From: Candidatus Cloacimonadota bacterium
GTDB lineage: Bacteria; Cloacimonadota; Cloacimonadia; Cloacimonadales; JAFGVF01
Direction: 5' to 3'
DNA: 5,742 nucleotides
Assembly: GCA_016938155.1 (NCBI GenBank)
Contig: JAFGVF010000394.1
Span: 1-5,742, forward strand
How positions within the stretch are numbered: the first letter of the stretch is position 1; every line of letters starts with the position of its first letter. The position numbers were made by a program, and so were the translations under genes. The notes below the pieces were generated by a model. That model was given only the letters and a program-made list of their open reading frames with translations. It was not told where the DNA came from and searched no databases. Below, piece after piece: positions 1 through 5,742 of this stretch.

Positions 1-805
1 ATATGCTGCCGGAATGACTCAAGACATGAATGTCGGTGCACAGGTTATCTCCTCACTGGTAAAGATAATAGCCAATCAATATAAAAACTCCGGTATCGGT
101 CTGCACATCGACCATGCAACTCCAAATTACTTTGATTTCGTTGTTTATTGCATCGAGAATGGACTCGTTTCTTCCGTGATGATAGATGCCTCACACGAGA
201 CATTTGAAGAGAATGTCCGTATCTCTAAAGAAGTGGTTGCAATAGCCCATAAACATGGCGTAATTGTTGAAGGTGAGATTGGTTACATCAAGGGTACAGA
301 AGATGAGATAGTCTCTGAAAATGAGCTTTATACACATCCTGAAGAAGCACTTGCCTATGTTACAAAGACAGGTGTTGACCTATTTGCAGCGTCAGTCGGA
401 ACAAATCACGGGGTTACCAAGGGCTCGAAAGTTAAGCTCAATTTAGCCCTTATCAAACAGATAGATGACCTGCTCATTGCCAATAAGGTTGAGACCGGTA
501 TTGTTCTGCACGGTGCATCCGGACTTACAGATGAACAGCAAATGACTGCCGTTAGGAACGGAGTTGTTAAAATCAATAAAGATACCCAGTATCAGATGGA
601 TATAGCCGGAGCAGTCCAGAGTTTCTGGGCTAAGAATGCCGAAGCCATTGCCTGCCCATCCGGTGTTAATCCTGATGACTTCTTCCCTGATAAGAAACGC
701 TTTGATCCCCGCAAGTGGTTGGGCAAAGGTGAAGAAGCCATGCAAAAATCTGTCGAGGAAATGGTTAAAGTAGTCGGCAGTGCAAATCACAGTACAATGT
801 TATAA
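1..805 (+). CDS. fba: class II fructose-bisphosphate aldolase, 3' part (5' end outside window)
   Basis: Zinc-dependent cytoplasmic aldolase that interconverts fructose 1,6-bisphosphate with dihydroxyacetone phosphate and glyceraldehyde 3-phosphate. The reading frame is open from base 2 with no start in sight; the first in-frame ATG (base 14) is internal, because Y-A-A-G precedes it in frame and the usual N-terminal strand and helix are missing. About 267 residues are present against roughly 300-330 in the family, so some 40-60 residues lie upstream. Class II signatures in order: LHIDHA (Asp codon 110-112, catalytic; His codon 113-115, zinc ligand), VEGEIG, GTNHG (zinc His), LHGASGL (zinc His), and INKDTQ in the phosphate/substrate-binding region. 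The C-terminal FDPRKWLG segment is typical of the longer class II enzymes. It sits 12 nt before gapA and is probably co-transcribed with it. The family call is secure; preference for FBP over another ketose bisphosphate (tagatose type) is inferred from the gapA neighbour. Confidence 0.93.
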   Translation, partial: YAAGMTQDMNVGAQVISSLVKIIANQYKNSGIGLHIDHATPNYFDFVVYCIENGLVSSVMIDASHETFEENVRISKEVVAIAHKHGVIVEGEIGYIKGTEDEIVSENELYTHPEEALAYVTKTGVDLFAASVGTNHGVTKGSKVKLNLALIKQIDDLLIANKVETGIVLHGASGLTDEQQMTAVRNGVVKINKDTQYQMDIAGAVQSFWAKNAEAIACPSGVNPDDFFPDKKRFDPRKWLGKGEEAMQKSVEEMVKVVGSANHSTML

Positions 806-817
806 ATGGAGGAATAG

Positions 818-1819
<1,002 letters not shown>

Positions 1820-1838
1820 TTTACAGTTTAAATAAATG

Positions 1839-1869
1839 AAGAGCAGGATGAATGTCCTGCTCTTTTTTT
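1839..1869 (+). terminator. rho-independent terminator of the fba-gapA operon
   Basis: A perfect 10-bp stem (1839-1848 with 1855-1864, core GAGCAGGA/TCCTGCTC) closes a 6-nt loop. A run of seven T at 1863-1869 overlaps the last two stem bases. It starts 19 nt after the gapA stop codon on the same strand. This is a textbook intrinsic terminator and marks the operon end. Confidence 0.93.
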
Positions 1870-2030
1870 GTTTAAAATCAAATATGAAGCGAGGAGAAGG
1901 TTTTAAGGAAGAATTTCGAATGGAGCGAGAACCCATTTGTTTGTTCAAAACAGATCGTCAGCAGTAGCAGACAGGAATTGATATGTCAAACGAATTTCTT
2001 TATCCAAATATAGGTATTAACTTAATTTTC
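1870..2030. other. intergenic spacer, no gene recognised
   Basis: Between the gapA terminator and the first composite repeat I see no supportable gene. A 27-codon frame from the ATG at 1884 lacks a ribosome-binding site and recognisable similarity. Bases 1984-2002 (TGTCAAAC followed by GAATTTCTTTA) recur, split in two, at 2700-2745 upstream of the third repeat copy. That may mean part of the repeat flank was duplicated, or it may be chance. Confidence 0.5.
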
Positions 2031-2118
2031 AGCCCTTTATGGGCTGCATGTGGGTTGCCATGTGGCGTAAGCCCATGGTAACAAACCCCACTAAACACCT
2101 TCAACCCTATATGGGTTG
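2031..2118 (+). repeat. composite palindromic (REP-like) repeat, copy 1
   Basis: 88-nt unit with three parts. First is a hairpin AGCCC-loop-GGGCT at 2031-2045. Second is a central hairpin at 2054-2082: nine pairs including one G-T, an unpaired T at 2063, three more pairs, and a GTAA loop at 2067-2070. Third is the palindrome CAACCCTATATGGGTTG at 2102-2118 (6-bp stem). It is nearly identical to copy 3 (2745-2830) for the first 50 nt and over the last palindrome; only the linker differs. The third hairpin begins 3' of the convergent transposase stop and could also help end that transcript, although no T tract follows. Confidence 0.85.
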
Positions 2119-2120
2119 GA

Positions 2121-2567
2121 CTATTCAAGGTAGGCATCCGTATAGGAAATGCCGAATTCATCCAGTAATTTCTTGAATTCTGTAACAAAATCCAGTCTTT
2201 TATGGTGTTCTTGTTGATTCTTTATGTATTCAATCAACTCGCTTTTGTCACCATATGAAATAGAGAATGCTCCATATCCACTTTGCCAACCGGTGAAGTA
2301 AGGAGATATCTTCTCGGTCTTCATCCAATTACTTGAGGAGACCTTGATTGCTTTGACCAGGTCTGCTACATTGTTTGACTGATGGAAAGAGCAGAAGATA
2401 TGGACATGGTCTTCTGTCATATTGATTCTGAAAACATGGGAGTCTTTGTTCTTAAGGATTCCACACAAATATCCCAGAATATCATCTCTTCTGGATAGGT
2501 TCAGAGTCCGTTCTCTTTTTTTGGTACTGAATACAATATGAACCAGTAATTTGGTAAATGTGGACAT
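2121..2567 (-). CDS. IS200/IS605-family Y1 (HUH) transposase, REP-associated tyrosine transposase-like
   Basis: Single-domain 148-aa transposase of the TnpA_REP/Y1 type, which nicks and joins single-stranded DNA at hairpins through a covalent phosphotyrosine. Visible marks: N-terminal strand LVHIVFSTKKRER (residues 8-20), HUH metal site His54-Val-His56 in EDHVHIF, the family block WQSGYGAFSIS (94-104), and the catalytic helix YIKNQQEHHK with nucleophile Tyr114 and probable third metal ligand Gln118. The C-terminus EFKKLLDEFGISYTDAYLE is typical, and the length is normal for this group, so the gene looks intact. A GGAG box (complement of 2573-2576) lies 5 nt before the ATG at 2567. There is no tnpB/iscB partner or guide-RNA gene beside it. 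It converges on gapA and diverges from the beta-helix gene. Hairpins of repeat copy 2 lie directly upstream, so they may fall in its leader and could limit expression (inference). Confidence 0.92.
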   Translation of the reverse strand: MSTFTKLLVHIVFSTKKRERTLNLSRRDDILGYLCGILKNKDSHVFRINMTEDHVHIFCSFHQSNNVADLVKAIKVSSSNWMKTEKISPYFTGWQSGYGAFSISYGDKSELIEYIKNQQEHHKRLDFVTEFKKLLDEFGISYTDAYLE

Positions 2568-2580
2568 AATGTCTCCAATT

Positions 2581-2664
2581 CAACCCATATAGGGTTGAGT
2601 ATTGTTTTTTTATTCATTACCACAGGTTCCACCAGTGGCTACCCACCTGTAACCCCTGCGGGGT
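2581..2664 (-). repeat. composite palindromic (REP-like) repeat, copy 2 (divergent, inverted)
   Basis: 84-nt unit on the minus strand, inverted relative to copies 1 and 3. Reading the minus strand, it holds a hairpin ACCCC-GCA-GGGGT (2664-2652), the conserved core GTGGGTAGCCA, and a central hairpin (2639-2619) with stems GCCAC/GTGGT and GGT/ACC around a GGA loop. A linker of about 20 nt follows, then the same 17-nt palindrome as the other copies (2597-2581). Loops and linker differ, but the stems are kept by paired changes. On the plus strand the last palindrome is followed, after 6 nt, by seven T (2605-2611), so it might work as a weak terminator in that direction. Confidence 0.8.
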
Positions 2665-2744
2665 CAGCATAATGCAAGAAAAGGCTATTGAATTTGTTTT
2701 GTCAAACCGATTTTGTAATTCGGGTGTCTTTATAGAATTTCTTT
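2665..2744. other. spacer between inverted repeat copies 2 and 3
   Basis: 80 nt of AT-rich DNA with no gene. It separates two composite repeats that point toward each other, an arrangement like the spacer of a bacterial interspersed mosaic element. Its right part shares TGTCAAAC (2700-2707) and GAATTTCTTTA (2735-2745) with the flank of copy 1, where the two pieces are contiguous (1984-2002). Confidence 0.5.
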
Positions 2745-2830
2745 AGCCCTTTATGGGCTGCATGTGGGTAGCCATGTGGCGTAAGCCCATGGTAACGAGA
2801 CCCAAAGAACCCTCAACCCTATATGGGTTG
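2745..2830 (+). repeat. composite palindromic (REP-like) repeat, copy 3
   Basis: 86-nt unit in the same orientation as copy 1. It has hairpin AGCCC-TTTAT-GGGCT (2745-2759), then the core GTGGGTAGCCA (2764-2774). The central hairpin pairs 2771-2776 with 2788-2793 and 2778-2780 with 2785-2787, leaving T2777 unpaired, with loop GTAA. The palindrome CAACCCTATATGGGTTG is at 2814-2830. It differs from copy 1 by one base in the first 50 nt (GTAGCC here, GTTGCC there) and in the linker. It ends 30 nt before the putative -35 box of the beta-helix gene. It has no transposase of its own, as expected of a REP dispersed in trans. Confidence 0.85.
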
Positions 2831-2860
2831 AATAAGTTTCCTAATGCTCCAAGTAAGACC

Positions 2861-2888
2861 TTGACTCAAAAAATGCTCCTATTAAAAT
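2861..2888 (+). promoter_or_regulatory. putative promoter of the beta-helix protein gene
   Basis: TTGACT (2861-2866) and TAAAAT (2883-2888) are separated by 16 nt, five of six matches each to the sigma-70 consensus. This predicts a transcript starting near 2895, just before the leader hairpin. The promoter consensus of this lineage is unknown to me, so this is a pattern match only. Confidence 0.42.
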
Positions 2889-2901
2889 AAGAAATATAAC
2901 T

Positions 2902-2931
2902 TGAGGTAGTGCGGTTATCCGCACTACCTCA
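2902..2931 (+). promoter_or_regulatory. perfect 13-bp inverted repeat in the leader of the beta-helix gene
   Basis: TGAGGTAGTGCGG (2902-2914) pairs perfectly with 2919-2931 around a TTAT loop. It lies between the putative promoter and the AAGGA ribosome-binding site (2936-2940), only 4 nt from the latter. With no T run after it, it is not a standard terminator. It could be a 5' mRNA stabilising or translation-modulating hairpin, or a dyad operator for a repressor. The sequence is unrelated to the REP-like repeats nearby. Confidence 0.6.
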
Positions 2932-2946
2932 CATTAAGGAACTATA

Positions 2947-5340
2947 ATGAAGTATTTATTGATTTTAGTCTTATGCATACCTGTTATCCTAACAGCAAAT
3001 ATTATCACAATACCAATAGATTATACTACAATTCAAGCTGGTATTGATGTTTCAGTTGCCGGAGATACTGTTTTGGTAAATCCAGGAGTGTATTATGAGA
3101 ACCTTGAGTTTAACAACAAATCTAGCGTTACTCTCTGTTCTATGGAAGCAACAACCGGAGATACAACTTACATTCAAAATACAATTATAAATGGAAGTTT
3201 AAATGAAGAATCAGTTATTTATTGCTATGAGAATCTGATAGATTGTACTATTAGAGGATTCTCTATTACAGGGGGGCGAGGACATATCCTTTGGGAGAGT
3301 CAGGATATAAATAGTTGGCAGGTTTTTGGAGGAGGGATTTTTTTAGACGAAAATATAAGTATCACTCTATCCTATTTAGATATTTATGGAAATATTGCTT
3401 CACAGGGCGGTGGTATCTGTTTTGGATATGACAATCTCTCCTGCACCATTAGTAATGTAAACATTTTCAATAATATCGGGCGCTTTATCGGAGGAGGGGT
3501 ATGCTTTTCAAGCTCAACTTCTGACTACTCAAATGTAACCTTCGATCAAGTCAATCGGTGCAGCATATATAACAATAATAGTCCTCAGGGAATGGATATC
3601 GGATGGAGCTATACTTTTGGTTATACACTTGATATCTATCTGGATATGTTCACGTGGTATGAACCGAATAAATACTTTGTAAACTATTTCGATAATGGTT
3701 ATAATAATGTACCATATCCATTTCCAATATTTGATTTCGAAAGATCATATATCACACCTGTAAACAGTGATTTATATGTCTCGATGTCAGGTGATGACAA
3801 CAATTCCGGTTTAACTCCCGAAGAACCACTCCGAACCACCTGGAAGGCTTTTCAGAAGTTAAATCCAAGTGAAGAAACCCCTTTGACAGTTTACTTGCTG
3901 GGAGGTGATTTCACGGAAATAGTTTATGGTTTCAATACATCTATTGTTTTGAAAGAGAATAGCATTCTTCAGGGAGTTTCACCTGAACAAACACATATTT
4001 ACGCTGAGTATTTTGTTGATACACCTGTCTCCGGTGCTATCTCTATGGGTTCACATCAAGATAATATGATTGTCAGGAATGTATCAATAACAACTTATTT
4101 CGCAATTGCATTTGGTTACTATTCCAGTACGAATTCCCGGGTAGAAGATGTTATTGTAAGAGACAGTGAATTAGATAAATTCTTGTTTTGCCTGCATGGT
4201 ACTACATCTAATATCGAGTTAAGTAATATTTTGTTCCAGAACAACTTTGCTCATTGGGGAACAACCTGCATTTATGCTTATGTAAACAGTATTGAGATGG
4301 ATAACATTATCATGCGGGACAATGTTGCCGGTGAATCTCCCAATCCGGATCAAGGTTATGCATGTGGGATGTACGATTTGTATGGAATTGAAGCTATTTC
4401 TATCAGAAACTCCAGCTTCATTAACAATGTGCATAATGGACCTGCACACTATAGCTCATTCAGACATCTGAGGATCAACAGCAGCCCAACTCTGTTTATT
4501 GATAATTGTCTCTATGCAGATAATACAACAAATGGAGGTGCATATTCTTTCAAAGTTGCTGATGATTTCGAGAATGTTACTATACTAAACAGCACTTTTG
4601 CCAACAACACAGGTGTCTGCAGAGATTTCATAATAGTTAGCGACCTGTTGAACATGTATAACTGCATTCTCGCAAATAATACAGGACATACCTATCAGAT
4701 ATTCACCTTAGGAGATTCGAATATAGATAACTGTCTTTTTTCTAATTCTAGTAATATCTATACTGTTTATCAAAATGAAACTATCAACTTCGGAGCTAAC
4801 AACCTTACCGCTACAGATCCGATATTTGTAGGTGGTGATCCTGCATTCCCCGAGTACTACTATCTGGCAGGTGATGATACCCCGCAGGGACCTTCACCTG
4901 CAATAGATGCAGGAACAATAGATTTAGCTTTATTCCCTCCTAATTATGAGTTCCCATTATATGATTTAACAGGCGTAGAAAATAGAATATATGGTGACAA
5001 TATAGATATTGGTTGTTATGAATTCCCGGGCTTCACCGGAATAGAGGAGGAAACACCGAATTATCCTCAGTTCACATTATCCAATTACCCCAATCCCTTT
5101 AATCCGACTACAACCATCTCCTTTGAGCTTCCTCAAAAGAGTATAGTGACACTTTCTGTTTTCAATATCAGAGGACAGAAGCTCATGACTCTTATCAAAG
5201 ATGAGATGAGCCAAGGCAAGCATAATGTTATCTGGAATGGTGCTGATGAAAAGGGCAAGAGTGTTCCATCTGGGGTTTATTTCTATCAGTTGGAGACATC
5301 GGATCGTAGTTTGACTAAGAAGATGATCTTGATGAAATAA
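2947..5340 (+). CDS. secreted parallel beta-helix protein with C-terminal FlgD/Por-like sorting domain
   Basis: Predicted exported or surface protein of 797 aa; substrate and function are unknown. Residues 1-17 form a Sec signal peptide (MK, hydrophobic core 4-15, likely cleavage after Ala17); there is no convincing lipobox at Cys10. The first right-handed beta-helix-like part begins with YTTIQAGIDVSVAGDTVLVNPGVYYE (26-51, a common cap of pectin-lyase-like folds) and has GGG-I/V rung turns at 128, 154 and 182. A second part opens with YVSMSGDDNNSG (277-288, DUF1565-like) and continues through Asn-rich rungs to SPAIDAG (650-656) and DIGCYEF (687-693), usual closing motifs of such proteins. After a linker, FTLSNYPNPFNP (709-720) starts an 89-residue FlgD-like/type IX-type sorting domain ending in SLTKKMILMK. 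AAGGA at 2936-2940 lies 6 nt before the ATG, supporting the start. No lyase catalytic residues could be assigned; adhesion or polysaccharide binding is equally possible. It looks monocistronic. Confidence 0.88.
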   Translation: MKYLLILVLCIPVILTANIITIPIDYTTIQAGIDVSVAGDTVLVNPGVYYENLEFNNKSSVTLCSMEATTGDTTYIQNTIINGSLNEESVIYCYENLIDCTIRGFSITGGRGHILWESQDINSWQVFGGGIFLDENISITLSYLDIYGNIASQGGGICFGYDNLSCTISNVNIFNNIGRFIGGGVCFSSSTSDYSNVTFDQVNRCSIYNNNSPQGMDIGWSYTFGYTLDIYLDMFTWYEPNKYFVNYFDNGYNNVPYPFPIFDFERSYITPVNSDLYVSMSGDDNNSGLTPEEPLRTTWKAFQKLNPSEETPLTVYLLGGDFTEIVYGFNTSIVLKENSILQGVSPEQTHIYAEYFVDTPVSGAISMGSHQDNMIVRNVSITTYFAIAFGYYSSTNSRVEDVIVRDSELDKFLFCLHGTTSNIELSNILFQNNFAHWGTTCIYAYVNSIEMDNIIMRDNVAGESPNPDQGYACGMYDLYGIEAISIRNSSFINNVHNGPAHYSSFRHLRINSSPTLFIDNCLYADNTTNGGAYSFKVADDFENVTILNSTFANNTGVCRDFIIVSDLLNMYNCILANNTGHTYQIFTLGDSNIDNCLFSNSSNIYTVYQNETINFGANNLTATDPIFVGGDPAFPEYYYLAGDDTPQGPSPAIDAGTIDLALFPPNYEFPLYDLTGVENRIYGDNIDIGCYEFPGFTGIEEETPNYPQFTLSNYPNPFNPTTTISFELPQKSIVTLSVFNIRGQKLMTLIKDEMSQGKHNVIWNGADEKGKSVPSGVYFYQLETSDRSLTKKMILMK

Positions 5341-5515
5341 TGCTTGATTGGACTTGCATCACCGTGAGCTAATGCTAGTATGGTGTGTATTTGCCTTATA
5401 AAATCCCCTTTATCAAACAGTGTTTCAGATACACTACTCATTAGCATTCCGGATAACAAAAGAATAGATTGGTGGACTTTAATGTATTGATGAGCATAAA
5501 ATCCCAAGAAAATTA
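5341..5515. other. intergenic region with an imperfect stem-loop
   Basis: No supportable gene follows the beta-helix stop. GCTAATG (5368-5374) pairs with CATTAGC (5439-5445), extended inward by AGT/ACT and GTGT/ACAC, around a loop of roughly 40 nt. A smaller nested alternative is AGTGT (5419-5423) with ACACT (5431-5435). Neither is followed by a T tract, so I see no clear intrinsic terminator for the upstream gene. A 73-codon minus-strand frame (5507-5286) needs a TTG start without a ribosome-binding site and runs into the beta-helix gene. Confidence 0.45.
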
Positions 5516-5544
5516 TTGACGAGTAAAAGTGATTTTGCTATGAG
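5516..5544 (+). promoter_or_regulatory. putative promoter of the amidohydrolase gene
   Basis: TTGACG (5516-5521), a 17-nt spacer, then TATGAG (5539-5544) preceded by TGC, which gives an extended -10 form. It lies 29 nt upstream of the ATG at 5574. The -35 matches five of six and the -10 four of six of the sigma-70 consensus. Pattern match only. Confidence 0.38.
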
Positions 5545-5573
5545 ATACTGCACAATATCATAGGATAAGGAAT

Positions 5574-5742
5574 ATGGAGTATATTTTTTACAACGGAATT
5601 ATAATGACTATGGATGATACACCCGAACCTCAGGCTGTATTGGTGAAAGACTCTGTGATTGCATGCGTTGGCACTGTTCGTGAATGCAGGAAATTGGCAT
5701 CCGTGAAAGCAGAGACAATTGATCTGGATGGGAATGTTTTGC
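5574..5742 (+). CDS. N-terminus of a YtcJ-like amidohydrolase (amidohydrolase family 3), 3' end outside window
   Basis: Only 56 residues are visible. IFYNGIIMTMDDTPEPQAVLVKDSVIACVG followed by ETIDLDGNVL matches the N-terminal beta-sandwich pattern of amidohydrolase family 3 (YtcJ-type): a 'NG-x-I-x-TMD' strand, an 'AV-x-V-x-D/G-x-I-x-x-VG' strand, then 'x-x-IDL-x-G-x-x-L', which normally leads into 'PGF-D-x-H-x-H', the metal-binding His pair just beyond the window. The start is well fixed: a stop in frame at 5541-5543 is followed by no ATG, GTG or TTG before 5574, and AGGA (5562-5565) lies 8 nt upstream. Catalytic residues cannot be checked and the substrate is unknown. Other amidohydrolase-superfamily members (imidazolonepropionase or dihydroorotase-like) share this N-terminal fold but fit less well. 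Confidence 0.72.
   Translation, partial: MEYIFYNGIIMTMDDTPEPQAVLVKDSVIACVGTVRECRKLASVKAETIDLDGNVL

Larger units (their letters stand above)
2031..2664 (-). mobile_element. IS200/RAYT-like unit: Y1 transposase gene between inverted composite palindromic repeats
   Basis: The minus-strand transposase gene (2121-2567) is bracketed tightly by two copies of one composite repeat in opposite orientation. The plus-oriented copy ends 2 nt after the stop codon. The minus-oriented copy begins 13 nt upstream of the start codon. The bracketing 17-nt palindromes (2102-2118 and 2581-2597) are exact reverse complements of each other. IS200/IS605 elements carry subterminal hairpins rather than terminal inverted repeats, and RAYT genes are typically flanked by inverted REP palindromes; both descriptions fit. 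I cannot define true ends or a target site from one copy. A domesticated RAYT that spreads short REPs and an active IS200 element both remain possible. An outer boundary at 2830, including the third repeat copy, is an alternative. Confidence 0.6.

Noticed and set aside
1884..1967. 27-codon frame from the ATG at 1884
   Set aside because: No ribosome-binding site, no recognisable similarity, and AT-rich intergenic context after a terminator.
2000..2188. Minus-strand frame of 62 codons containing HGLTPHGNPHAAHKGLK
   Set aside because: It is a translation of the composite palindromic repeat running into the transposase 3' end. The amino-acid pattern comes from the hairpins, so it is a spurious ORF of the kind repeats often produce in annotations.
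2580..2611. Rho-independent terminator on the plus strand (palindrome plus seven T)
   Set aside because: The T tract begins 6 nt after the stem, too far for a good intrinsic terminator, and no plus-strand gene lies upstream. It is mentioned under repeat copy 2 only as a possible weak activity.
2031..2830. CRISPR array
   Set aside because: Only three copies, in mixed orientation, about 85 nt long and irregularly spaced with a gene between them; no short direct repeats with equal spacers and no cas gene.
2031..2830. IS605/OMEGA-type system with a TnpB or IscB nuclease and guide RNA
   Set aside because: No second ORF that could encode a TnpB/IscB nuclease is present on either strand beside the 148-aa transposase; the neighbouring genes are gapA and a beta-helix protein.
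2947..2976. Lipoprotein signal (Cys10) in the beta-helix protein
   Set aside because: The residues before the Cys (V-L) do not form a lipobox and the hydrophobic core continues past it; a standard Sec signal peptide cleaved after Ala17 fits better.
4219..4449. Minus-strand frame of 76 codons inside the beta-helix gene
   Set aside because: Antisense to an intact, domain-supported reading frame; no start signals or similarity seen.
5286..5507. Minus-strand frame of 73 codons (contains FDKGDFIRQIHTILALAHGDAS)
   Set aside because: It needs a TTG start with no Shine-Dalgarno sequence and overlaps the beta-helix gene antisense. The peptide looks plausible, but I recognise no family; it could at most be a gene remnant.

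Overview
The window looks like a chromosomal fragment from an uncultured or poorly studied bacterium of the Fibrobacteres-Chlorobi-Bacteroidetes superphylum. Candidatus Cloacimonadota (WWE1) is my best guess. The clues are the C-terminal 'YPNPFNP' FlgD/Por-like sorting domain on a secreted beta-helix protein, moderately AT-rich DNA, and a small IS200-type transposase surrounded by palindromic repeats. The lineage is an inference; no rRNA or phylogenetic marker beyond glycolytic genes is present.

Bases 1-1869 form the end of a central-carbon operon. It holds the 3' part of a class II fructose-bisphosphate aldolase gene, then, 12 nt later, a complete gapA (glyceraldehyde-3-phosphate dehydrogenase), closed by a strong rho-independent terminator. 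The two enzymes act on either side of the triose phosphates in glycolysis and gluconeogenesis.

Bases 1870-2946 are accessory DNA. A minus-strand gene for a single-domain IS200/REP-associated tyrosine (Y1, HUH) transposase of 148 aa is bracketed by inverted copies of an 84-88 nt composite repeat. A third copy lies about 80 nt further out. Each copy has the same three-part layout: a short GC hairpin, a central hairpin with an unpaired T near a GTAG-like core, and an identical 17-nt palindrome. The divergent middle copy keeps its stems through paired substitutions. This resembles a RAYT/REP (BIME-like) system and is the most interesting part of the window.

Bases 2832-5340 carry a monocistronic-looking gene with its own putative promoter, a perfect 13-bp hairpin in the leader, and an RBS. 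It encodes a 797-aa secreted protein with a signal peptide, two parallel beta-helix-like parts and a C-terminal sorting/anchoring domain.

Bases 5341-5573 are intergenic, with an imperfect stem-loop and a putative extended -10 promoter. From 5574 a new gene starts and runs off the window. Its first 56 residues look like the N-terminus of a YtcJ-type (amidohydrolase family 3) metal-dependent hydrolase.
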